Origin: Cudoniella acicularis
Lineage: Eukaryota; Ascomycota; Leotiomycetes; Helotiales; Helotiaceae
Length of the DNA: 20,077 nt
Reading direction: 5' to 3'
Assembly: GCA_013054445.1 (NCBI GenBank)
Contig: JAAMPI010001090.1
Location: 1 to 20,077, forward strand
Shown here in pieces: positions 10,476 to 19,500 of this stretch (its first letter is position 1; each line of letters begins with the position of its first letter). A model generated the notes under the pieces. That model was not told the origin of the DNA. It searched no databases and worked only from the letters and a program-made list of their open reading frames with translations. A program made the translations under genes and the position numbers.

Positions 10476-11083
10476 GCCACGCTAGGAGCATTTCGAGACG
10501 ACTGTATAGAGTTATTTTCATTTGTTCGCAGGGCTGTCTGGGAAGCCGCGACATATATAGACGTCGGCATTCTCTTAGATCTTAACGTCGACACGGTGTA
10601 GATGTCCCCACATTCACTCTCCTTTGTAAGCATGTAAGGTCTGGCCTGAGAGTCAAGCGGAAGCGCAGGAGCGCCGATCCCGCCTGTACAGAAGTTCCAA
10701 GGTTTACTGTGGGTATAAAATGGGTGAGGGCGCTTTTTGGTAGGAGGCAATCTGATGGATTGTGGGTTGCATCGGGCGGCATTGTCGATCGCTCGGCTCG
10801 GGGTACAAAGGTACGGCCCGGCCCATTAGAGCTTGAAAATGGGTCCGCAGAGCATACGGGGTACTATAGAGGTACGCTCTACTGTGGTGTTATAATTATC
10901 CGGAATATATTTCGGTAGCGATCGCTTGGTGATCTGAATCAATGCTCATATATCATATATCAAAATGCCTTGTCTCCTTACAAGAACAAGCACCACGTGA
11001 TGACGTGAAAAGCTGCCGTATTCAAGCCTTTCTTGCGAGCGGAACGTTTGTGCCACAAAAGTCCGTACAAACAAGCGTCCCTA
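10476..11083. other. Region after the first pump: presumed 3' UTR and spacer
   Basis: No gene is seen. A minus-strand frame overlapping the pump's tail (10157-10750) has no recognisable domain. The stretch from 10475 should include the pump's 3' untranslated region. I see no RNA gene or clear repeat before the inverted-repeat element. Confidence 0.4.
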
Positions 11084-11324
11084 GGCTCCATGGGGACTGA
11101 AAAGGCGGCGGATATTGGTGCCATAAAAATCGTCGCAAATAGTGAAATAAAACCATAACACAATATTCGAAATATATAGTATTGGTTCTCTGTGTTAATT
11201 GGGCTCTAAGGAGTCATTTTAATTTTGTTCTGTATTTTTGCGATTTTCTTTAAAGCTGTAGAGTCCTGATCTTAGTAGTCAGCATGGGTGCAAAAACCCG
11301 CCACTTTTTTAGTCCCCATGGAGC
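11084..11324. mobile_element. About 241-bp inverted-repeat (MITE-like) element between the two pumps
   Basis: The left terminus GGCTCCATGGGGACTGAAAA and the reverse complement of the right terminus, GCTCCATGGGGACTAAAAAA, match apart from one gap and about two substitutions. Weaker similarity extends to about 40 bp, including GGCGG words and GTGCCAT/GCACCCAT. TA lies outside each end (11082-11083 and 11325-11326). A shared CCTAG at both ends leaves the exact boundary uncertain. The interior is AT-rich and non-coding. Its sequence is unlike the other two elements in this window. Confidence 0.65.
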
Positions 11325-11966
11325 TAGGCATGCTCTGGCTGCTTGCCTATCGCGATCAGCTGCAAGAACATCCAATGGCATGGGCTCAAGAGACGGGCAT
11401 CAAGTGGCCTGTCGGCATAGCCCTGCGGCAAGGCAGACACGGTACCTCGCTTTTAACTCAGAAAAAAAATTCGGGTGCATCAACATCTCGGCTTCAAGTC
11501 GAGCATCAGATCAACGTCAATCAGTTGTAAAGCGCGACACGTAAATAACCTCGACGAGAAAAATACGGTAATTTCTTTTCTGCCTTCAGGGGCACTCACT
11601 CTCTTTTCATGTCTAATTTACCTGTCTGTCGGCGCACTGCACGCTTACCTCTTTCTGTGTCGAGGTGTTCTCTTGCACAGCCCCTTCAAATGCAGCCGAT
11701 CTGGCTACGGCTACCAACCATCCACCCTCGACGCTCCCACAGACTCGCACTTCTTCTTGATCTGCCCTCAACGAAATGCCCGACGAGTTTCTCATGTCAC
11801 GCTCCTCCCAATCAATCCTCTTGAGCGCCCTTTGCCACGAATCCAGGAGCCCAGTCCAAATCCCTGCGCCCAACTGGTAACAGCTAACCTCAACCCGCCA
11901 TGCTCCTGTGCTGGGGATCACACCGCCGCAGGACCTGTCCAAATCGACTGACCGAGAGACATCGCG
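11325..11966. promoter_or_regulatory. Upstream/leader region of the second Ca2+-ATPase
   Basis: The stretch is pyrimidine-rich from about 11570 to the start codon, as expected for a fungal promoter and leader. It holds the CDRE-like word at 11673-11684. A plus-strand frame of 158 codons (11475-11951) ends just before the start codon. It has no recognisable motif and probably reflects base composition. An upstream exon or leader intron cannot be excluded without transcripts. Confidence 0.5.
11673..11684 (-). promoter_or_regulatory. CDRE-like (Crz1/CrzA-type) site upstream of the second Ca2+-ATPase
   Basis: TTGCACAGCCCC, identical to the word upstream of the first pump. The reverse complement contains GGGGCTGTG. 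It lies about 290 bp before the start codon. GTG followed by a short pyrimidine run precedes it in both copies. Regulation is inferred from motif identity and from the known role of this pump family as a calcineurin target. Confidence 0.45.
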
Positions 11967-14900
11967 ATGGACACACCGTCTGAACGGACACGCTTTTACG
12001 GGTCGATGTCCTCGCAGGACGACGGAATATCGATGCAGCTGCCATTGCCTGAGCATGAAGCCGCCACGAGCACCACCATCCTCTACGACGACCGCCATGC
12101 AGCACCCTCCACTGCCGACGACTCGAAGCTTATACCCCCCGGTCAGCCGAATACATACAAATTGGAAGAGGTTGCAATGGAAACCGAGCACAGGGTGGAC
12201 AATGGTGGGGGTATGGAGCTGGATCCAGGCATCGAAGACGTAGAAGTGCAAGACAACAAGTTCGCCTTTTCACCTGGACAGTTGAGCAGACTCTTGAAAA
12301 GCCTCCCCGCATTCCAGGCCGCGGGTGGTCTTACCGGGTTGGAGAGGGGGCTACGGACAGACCGGCGCCGTGGTCTTAATTCGAATGAGACGGTCTTCGA
12401 AGATTATGTCTCCTTCCACGCTGCTACTGCGAATGCTGGCACGTCCAAGGCGCCTCTCGGCCAGGTCACCGCCGCGAAAAAGTCACATTCAATGCCGAGA
12501 ACTTCACATGAATCTTTCGCCGACAGGAGACGCATATTTAAAGATAATCACCTGCCTATAAAAAAGACCAAAAGCCTCCTCCAGCTCATGTGGATGACCT
12601 TTAACGACCAAGTATTGATTCTTTTGAGCGTTGCTGCGATCATTTCGCTGGCCATTGGGCTTTATCAGACCTTTGGTACTGTTCACACGCCTCAGAACCC
12701 GCCTCTGGAGTGGATTGAAGGGGTTGCGATTATCGTCGCCATTGTTGTTATCGTCATCGTCGGCTCAGTCAATGACTACGAGAAGGAGCAACAATTTGCC
12801 AAGCTCTATCAGAGCCAGCAGGATCGAGACGTGAAGGTGATCCGTTCAGGCCACGCTCAGGAAATTTCTATCTTTGATGTTCTCGTAGGAGACGTGGTGT
12901 ATATTGAGCCTGGGGACGTGATTCCAGCCGACGGTATATTCATTGACGGTTACAACGTTAGATGTGACGAATCTTCACTTACTGGCGAGTCGAGTCTGTC
13001 ATCCAAAGACCCTGCCGATGAAGTATTTCAGGAAATCGAAGACCGCGGAGGTGGGGATCTCCCTAACATGGACCCGTTTGTTATTTCAGGCGCAAAGGTT
13101 GTTGAAGGCATCGGCACCTTCCTAGTCATCGGAACGGGGTTGAATTCCAGCCACGGCAAGACATTAAGCTCGTTGAACCAGGATCCGGAGGCCACACCCT
13201 TACAGTCAAGACTTAACACTCTCGCGGAACGGATTGCGAAGGTTGGCGGAGCGGCCGCGTTGCTTTTGTTCCTAGTCTTGTTCATCGAATTTTTGGTGAG
13301 GCTGCGGTATAGTACTGAGACGCCCCCCCAGAAGGGTCAAGACTTTGTCAACATTATAATCATCACTCTCACAGTCGTTGTTATTGCTATCCCCGAGGGC
13401 CTCCCACTTGCAGTCACTCTTGCTTTAGCATTCGCAACCACTCGCATGCTCAAAGATCATAACTTAGTTCGACGGCTTCAATCTTGCGAAACGATGGGCA
13501 ATGTTACCTACATCTGTTCAGACAAGACGGGAACTTTAACAGAAAACAAGATGGTGGTTGTCGAGGGCATAGTCGGGGCCGGTGCAGAATTCATGGACAA
13601 GGCGTGGCCCTCTCCACTGGCGAGAGATGTACAAAGATTTACTGCGGCAATCGATTGCGTCAACTCTACAGCATTTGAGAGCAATAATGATGGCCAGCAA
13701 ACATATATCGGATCAACCACCGAGGTCGCACTCTTAACGTTTGCTCGGGACCAATTAGAAATGGGAACGCCAGTCAGTGAGGAAAGGTCTCGGGCCAATA
13801 TTGTCCAACTTATCCCATTCGATTCTTCGCGAAAGTACATGGGCACTGTCGTCAAACTTCAGCCTGACAAGTACAGGCTATATGTTAAGGGCGCACCAGA
13901 GATATTGCTACCAAAATGCAGTAGCATTGTATGCGACCCTGAGGGTGGTACAGCGGGTCAACCAATAAAAGTTGATAATACTGAATATTTAGATCAGACT
14001 ATCACGAAATATGCTTCAAAATCCTGGCGAACGATTGGGTTGTTCTTTCGCGACTTCGAACAATGGCCACACCGAATCAGGGAGGAGAGAAGCGAAGATG
14101 ATCATCAGGATATCCTCGCGAACCTTACATTCTTGGGCATCTTTGGAATCAGAGATCCTCTCCGTGATAATGTTCAGGAGGCAGTCAAAGCATGCCAAGA
14201 TGCCGGCGTGGTTGTATGCATGGTCAGTGGTGATAATCATGTGAGTATATCCTTGATTCCTATTCTTGTCAAATCCATTTGTCACGTTCCAAAGTCAATT
14301 GGTGTCAATTGGACCAGCAGTCGCACAAGCATTGCATTCTTCTGCAAAATTCGTAGTTTTCAAAGCCAAGTGATTGTTGAGGAACTCCTGGCAGTCGAGG
14401 TGCCGAATGCTTCTCCAGAACGTGGGACAAAGGAGAAATGGCACATCTACAGATACCCATGAAACTTGAGGAAAAATATTAATTTGACTCGTCAAAGCAA
14501 TGATAAATGGATACCAGGAAACATCAGAAGCATAGAAATTTTTCACGGGTTTTCAGTAAACCTAGCTTGAGGAACTTGGCGAATTCTGCGCATCCTCCCC
14601 TCTTTATAATTTCCAAAATTTTAACTTGGTATTTCGTTTAAAGCATACACATCTATGTCCTTGTGGGAAAATAGAAGCACCTATATTGGTCAAATAATAC
14701 TGACTTTGATTAATTTTAGTGGACTGCAAAGTCTATTGCTGAAGAATGCGGTATTCTTTCCCCACAAAACGATGAAGTCGCCATGGATGCCAAAGAGTTT
14801 CGGAACTTGACCCCATCTCAACTGCATGATATTTTTCCTCGTCTCCGCGTCATAACAAGGTCAACTCCATTAGACAAGCAACTTCTTGTGACGCGATTAA

Positions 14901-16449
14901 AGGACCTGGGAAATGTTGTCGCGGTTACTGGAGATGGAACGAATGATGCTTTGGCCTTGAAGACTGCAGATATAGGTTTCTCTATGGGTATTTCAGGTAC
15001 AGAGGTTGCAAAGGAGGCTTCCGATATTATTCTAACCGACGACAATTTTTCTTCTATTGTTAAAGCGATTATGTGGGGTCGGGCTATTAACGACTCCGTA
15101 AGGAGATTCTTGCAGGTACAGCCACTTCCTCTCCTATTCTTGTGTATGTTGCTTTACGAACTCTATTGACATATACTCCAGTTCCAAGTCACAGTCAGCG
15201 TAACCACCGTTGGCCTTACTTTCGTCTCTGCTGTATTTGCAAGCAATGAGCAATCGGTTCTCACTGCAGTGCAGCTTATGTGGGTCAATCTGATTCAAGA
15301 TACAATGGCAGCGCTAGCACTTGCAACTGATGCCCCTATGCCAAATATTCTTGATCGAAAACCAGATCCAAGGACGGCCCCACTTCTTACGATTAATATG
15401 TGGAAGATGATAGTTGGACAGTCAATTTACCAACTAGCGGTAACTCTAGTTCTCCATTTCAGAGGTGTTCAGATATTCTCTTATCAATCAGCCCATGAGC
15501 AGGCGCAGCTGCAAACTTTAGTGTTTAATACCTTTGTGTGGATGCAAATCTTCAATCTAGCAAAGTAAGTGTATATCAAAACCTTTGCGTTCAAGTCAAA
15601 AATCTTATTGCTAACTTTCGGTCTTCTAATAGCAATCGTCGGCTTGATAACAAACTCAACATTTTCGAGGGTGTATCTCGTAACAAATTTTTCATCGGGA
15701 TTTTTCTAACCATGGTTGGAGTTCAGGTATTGATTGCCTTCATTGGTGGAAAAGCGTTTTCTATAACTCGGATGAACACCTCTCAGTGGCTATGGTCTGT
15801 TGGACTAGGTGCGTTTTCTATGCCCGTCGGGTCCATCATCCGTCTCATACCCAACAAACTTTTCATGATAAATGGTCTGCGGATTTTCAATCGACAAAAG
15901 GTCTCTACCACACCAGACACCGAACAACAATTTCAATTCCCAAAACCCCTTGAAGATATCAGGGAGGAACTTGCATTCCTGAAGAAAATTCGCGGGGGCC
16001 GACTCAATAACCTAAAATTTGCACTCCGCAGCTCCCGTCTCCCCTGGTCATCAGGAAATGCATCACGGGCGAAAAAGGAACCTGCGGCTCCGGGCATCAC
16101 CACCACTGAGAATGTGGATAATTCTCAAAGCGGCCTTCTTACCCCCACGCCCAAATCTCAACCGCGAAGTCGCCGGAACTCTCGGCCGCGAGCACACTCA
16201 GCGCTGGGACCCGCAGCCGCAGCTGCAGGAATCATCGCCGGTAGCATTGCGGGATGGTCTGTCCGGCGTGATGGCGAGGCACTAGAGGACCCGCGTGAGC
16301 AAAGTAGTAGCTCACAGCTAGAGACGGGGACGGGAACGGGAACGGGAACGGATGATATCGAGATGCTTGGGAATGCTAATACTTTATTGAAGAGGGGCGA
16401 GTCGGTGGCTGGGACGACGGAGATAGGTCGGGAGCGGGGTGATGGGTAG
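11967..16449 (+). CDS. P-type Ca2+-ATPase, PMCA/Pmc1 class (downstream tandem copy), 1289 aa, 4 exons
   Basis: The coding sequence joins 11967-14240, 14720-15115, 15182-15564 and 15633-16449. The ATG is the first after an in-frame TGA at 11949. The role is the same Ca2+ transport. Motifs in order are [10 protein letters not shown]1-TM2 around [16 protein letters not shown] (339-342), PEGLP (476-480), DKTGT with D519, KGAPE (641-645), MVSGDN (752-757), TGDGTND (828-834), WVNLIQD with ligands N926 and D930, TM7-TM10, and a tail with [11 protein letters not shown]. Compared with the upstream copy, the N-terminus is about 80 residues shorter and the D-to-KGA distance is 24 residues shorter. The hinge reads TNDALAL where TNDAPAL is usual. 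TDAP replaces TDPP after TM6. All catalytic and transport residues I can check are present, so it is probably active but diverged. Confidence 0.93.
14241..14719 (+). other. Intron 1 of the downstream Ca2+-ATPase, unusually long (479 bp)
   Basis: Donor CAT|GTGAGT, branch-like CTGAC at 14700-14704, acceptor TTTTAG. It joins MVSGDNH to [11 protein letters not shown] in frame, which aligns with the uninterrupted MVTGDNIGTATAIAKECG of the upstream copy. All other introns seen here are 46-68 bp. If retained, translation stops at 14460-14462 and the protein loses the hinge and TM5-TM10. The interior has a direct repeat (GTCAATTGG twice near 14300) but no inverted termini that I can find. Confidence 0.85.
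15116..15181 (+). other. Intron 2 of the downstream Ca2+-ATPase (66 bp)
   Basis: CAG|GTACAG donor, TTGAC branch-like site, CCAG acceptor. It joins RRFLQ to FQVTVSVT. The position is identical to intron 2 of the upstream copy. Confidence 0.9.
15565..15632 (+). other. Intron 3 of the downstream Ca2+-ATPase (68 bp)
   Basis: GTAAGT donor, CTAAC branch site, AATAG acceptor. It splits an Asn codon (AA|C) before NRRLDNK, in the same position and phase as in the upstream copy. The preceding exon is 383 bp in both genes. Confidence 0.93.
16323..16351 (+). repeat. ACGGGA hexanucleotide repeat coding for Thr-Gly
   Basis: About four to five ACGGGA/ACGGGG units in frame near the C-terminus of the downstream pump, giving a TGTGTGTGT tract. 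The upstream copy has no equivalent. It is likely length-variable. Confidence 0.85.
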
Positions 16450-16831
16450 GCTGGGCATATTATATTTCCAAGCCATGAAAATGCCCAACTGTACAAGTAC
16501 AATGGTGTTAATATCTCATAATCTTTAAAAAATAGTATTCAATCAATAACCTTTCAACGTTCAACACCGTAACGATGCTATATAGATTTGGTTTTTTTAA
16601 ACTTTAATTATAAATAATAACTTTAAAAGAGAATTAATTTTAGTGTTTTTTATACTCGTTAGTAACTTTGGGTTTCTTTATCTATTATAAACGCAGTCGA
16701 GCCTGACTAACATTCTTGCCGGACTGTCACAAGTCGGTGGGATTATTGTCGTGGTTCACAAGCCGCCGAAAATACACAAGACACGAACCACACTATCTTA
16801 CCTGAATTCTCCGCCGACACAACCACAAACG
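16450..16831. other. Region after the second pump; no gene seen
   Basis: This is the presumed 3' untranslated region, followed by an AT-rich stretch (about 16500-16680). GTGGTTC (about 16751) and GAACCAC (about 16786) form a small inverted pair. Nothing else is recognised. Confidence 0.4.
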
Positions 16832-17280
16832 AAATGCCGCTAAGAGTTTGAGGTTTCCACCTCGATTATACGAGGGGTGGCAGTAAGTATCGCTGGCATT
16901 GTATCTATCACAATTCAAGGAATCGAATCCATCCAAAAGCTGCGGGAATTTTGCCATGATTTTAGCACAATTAACCAAGCGTCCCGAGAATTCCAAAGCA
17001 ACTCGTATGTCTAGACTCGATCCTCGGGGAAGTGAGGAAGGTCTGTGGCCAACTCGAAGATGTAAATTATTCGAAAGAGAACGATTTTAACCTTGCAACA
17101 TTATTGATCCAAGTCGAGGACTGTACGGCAGATCTATCCCAATGGAATACAATTGCAGACAGCCTCGTCCGAGGAAAAGGGGGGGAAGGAAGAAGTGTCC
17201 GAAATGTTTTTGAGTCGTTCCTTACGACGATCAAGCCGCTGACTGTCAACTTCCCAAATTCAGCATTTTGGGCGAGGTAG
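16832..17280 (+). pseudogene. Relic of a Helo-like fungal N-terminal (STAND-associated) domain gene
   Basis: Two collinear open segments in different frames read like one helical domain. The first (from about 16844) contains VAVSIAGIVSITIQGIESI and KLREFCHDF. The second (from about 17011) contains LDSILGEVRKVCGQLED, LLIQVEDCTADLSQW and ends FPNSAFWAR before TAG at 17278-17280. The pattern of a hydrophobic first helix, then KLxxF, a Cys, and a DCxxDLxxW helix resembles the Helo-like N-terminal domain placed in front of NACHT/NB-ARC modules or zinc fingers in fungi. The frame changes near 17005-17014 (an in-frame TAG at 17012) and again between the only nearby ATG (16832) and the domain. No NTPase part follows. 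I infer a broken fragment; the family assignment is from pattern only. Confidence 0.55.
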
Positions 17281-17299
17281 TTGAGACTCATTCTCCATG

Positions 17300-18251
17300 C
17301 TTTCAAAATGGCCGTGAAGCTTGCATCTACTGTCGTTCTGGAGGAGCCAAAATTTCTCCAGATCTGCCTTTGGAGCTGATCCTCCTTTGCTGGAAGTTGT
17401 TTGATGTATGTTGTTATTGTCATCCCTTTTCGCTCCCATCTTGTTTTCAGAACTTGCTGTCCACTCTGTAGATCTTTTTCCTTGTATTTCTCATACTGAT
17501 ATGGCCTCGCAAACTCGAGGTAACTAGCAGCCATAGACAAAGCCAACGGCCAGGAGGACAATGCTGATATAAGGTCCGCTCACATGAGTTCATTTGAATC
17601 AAAGTTCTAGAGCCGAAGAAAATCTTCTGCCTCCTGGGCTATAAACGAAGGAATCTCGATGGTCGCATAGGCTTCTACTGGTGTGCTGAGAATTGGCTTC
17701 CTTGTGATGAAAATTATACGCCACTCTCCTTCAAAGAACGAATCGCACAACAATGGGTTTTCTCATCCAGGACTNCTNNTTTCGAAGCAATCTCTGATCA
17801 GGAGCTCGTTGGCCTCATCCAAGATACAAAGCCATGGCCCGTCATCTATCTCCTCTAGATATCTAGTATCCAGAAGTGCTCCTCGCGACTTCGGTAAGAC
17901 TTCCTTCAGTTCTCTCCACGCTTGAGAGGTGTTCAAAATGTCTTCAGCTTCCATCCATAAAACATGGCCACCTGGGTTTCCTCCTGCCATAAATATGCAT
18001 ATTCAAGTGAAATTTTTTGTCTTCCTAGGGAGAAAAAAAGTCAGTTCTAGCGACACCTCAGCCTACCGCTATGTAATTTCATCAACATACCCGTTCCCTA
18101 TTGAACCACGTAAGATAGCAAGGCGCCGTTTTTGAGGATCTTTGAATGCCGCTCTAATATCGGCTAGGATATTTTGACGTCTTATAAACTTCGAGTTCCG
18201 ATCAAATGGAATTGGCATCTTTGGTTCTAACCCGGGAGTGGTTGGTAAAAT
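17300..18251 (-). pseudogene. Relic of an NB-ARC (STAND/NLR-type) NTPase gene
   Basis: Read on the minus strand, IPFDRNSKFIRRQNILADI is the usual lead-in to fungal NB-ARC domains. Next comes a P-loop that is intact only after splicing: GSIGNGKT across an intron at 18025-18090 (GTATGT donor, CTGAC branch, CTAG acceptor). Then come HVLWMEAED, the Walker B-like GPWLCILDEAN, GEWRIIFITR (sensor), and SSWPLALSMAASYL (the GLPL-type motif). In-frame stops lie at 18003-18005, 17763-17765, 17607-17609 and 17580-17582, all in one frame. Two opposite single-base shifts flank a short segment after the P-loop. Such proteins act in fungal self/non-self recognition. No N-terminal effector or C-terminal repeats remain. 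Three N bases (17775, 17778, 17779) lie inside, so some breaks might be assembly errors. Confidence 0.75.
17775..17779. other. Ambiguous bases (three N)
   Basis: N at 17775, 17778 and 17779, inside the NB-ARC relic. This marks low-quality consensus and weakens conclusions about nearby frame breaks. Confidence 0.99.
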
Positions 18252-18759
18252 TAGTGGCGGCGATCAAATAGAATCGGTCCTGAGGAAATTTATCTACTAC
18301 GGGGTCTCATTCGTTTAAAACGGTCGTCAAGCGAGTATACTCTTGAAGGTTCATATTTCTCAAAATCTTTTGATGATTTTCTGTGCTGGGAAATAATCAA
18401 TGGCGCAGTTGCCATAGCCACCACAAACTTGGAGAGGCGATTTGGAGCTTCGAGAACTAGTAGTGAGATTCGTAAATAGAGAGAGAAGAGAGGATGGATA
18501 CAGGTTTATAGTGTCTATTAACTTTTTAGGGAGGCTAATTATAAGTGGCCCTATTTGTAGCAAGAGTACAGAGTAACTCTTCTTTTTGGATGACTACTAC
18601 ACTACTATTAATAAGTTAGCCCGCAAACTATATCAAACTGCCTTTTAATCAAAAATGCAAGGCGAAAGCCCACACCTCATGATACAGTTATATTTAGGCA
18701 GGTGCGAATATATTGCTACGCATTGTGGGGCCTAGTTTCAAGGTTTAGAAATCCCCTCT
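18252..18759. other. No gene seen; spacer upstream of the NB-ARC relic
   Basis: Minus-strand reading continues upstream of the NB-ARC relic without a recognisable effector domain. A 67-codon minus-strand frame (18360-18563) has no known motif. AAGAGT and ACTCTT form a small inverted pair near 18563-18582. There is nothing else that I can support. Confidence 0.4.
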
Positions 18760-19500
18760 TTTTACACCCAAACCTTACGAATTTAACCTTTAATAACTCA
18801 ACAAAAATATAATAAAATAAGCTGAAATTTTTAATACAAGTAGAAAGAATATATTTTAAGTATATCTTTATAGCTCCGAGTTAGACCTTTTCTATAAGTA
18901 CCTAAGACAGAGTGTTGAGGGCAACATATAAGTGCCTCTATTCGTGATTCTGTACATAGGGGCTTACGAGATATAGTCGTTGATACAAGAGTGGGTACAC
19001 GCCTTATTGGAATAGTACTCCTTGTTACGTTCCTAAGCCTTTTATCAGAGGCGATAGAAACTCGGTTTCCGCGTGTTATAGGTCTTTCTTAGAGTAATAT
19101 ATCTAATAGGTTTAGATTATTAACTTTTCTACAAGTAGTTATATCTAGAGAGAATAAGCAATACAATTACTACGCCTAAGAGCTGGTTCGGTTACACTAT
19201 ATAGTGCCCTATATATATACTTTTTCTAGATAAGAACTAAATAGTCTTTATATTAACTATTAAAATATTCTATATTTAAGATATTATTAGAGAATAGTAT
19301 TATACTCTATAATACTATAAAATTTTTAATCTATTATAACTTTTTTTATTGTATTTTTAATAAAGGTATTTCTTAGAATTATATACTTTTCTTCTAATAT
19401 TTTAATCCTAAGATATATATTATAAAAGTAAAGTACTTTTAACTCTGATAAAGACATAGAATACCTAGTGCAGCTTCTACTAGTGTTAGAAAAGGTGATT
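18760..19500. repeat. AT-rich, RIP-like degraded repeat tract
   Basis: The tract is very AT-rich with strong loss of CA/TG and excess TA. In 19201-19380 I count no CA, two TG and about forty TA. This is the signature of repeat-induced point mutation acting on CpA. No reading frame or terminal repeat survives that would identify the original element, and the edges are approximate. Confidence 0.6.

Noticed and set aside
10157..10750. 197-codon minus-strand frame over the first pump's tail and 3' region
   Set aside because: No motif is recognised, and it mostly mirrors the pump's low-complexity tail.
11475..11951. 158-codon plus-strand frame ending just before the second pump's start
   Set aside because: No family resemblance; a pyrimidine-rich leader favours Ser/Pro/Leu-rich open frames. 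It could hold leader elements but is not supported as a gene.
11613..12251. 212-codon minus-strand frame
   Set aside because: Overlaps the leader and N-terminal exon of the second pump; composition artefact.
14295..14546. Minus-strand frame inside the long intron of the second pump
   Set aside because: No family recognised; kept only as a reason to examine the intron, not as a gene.
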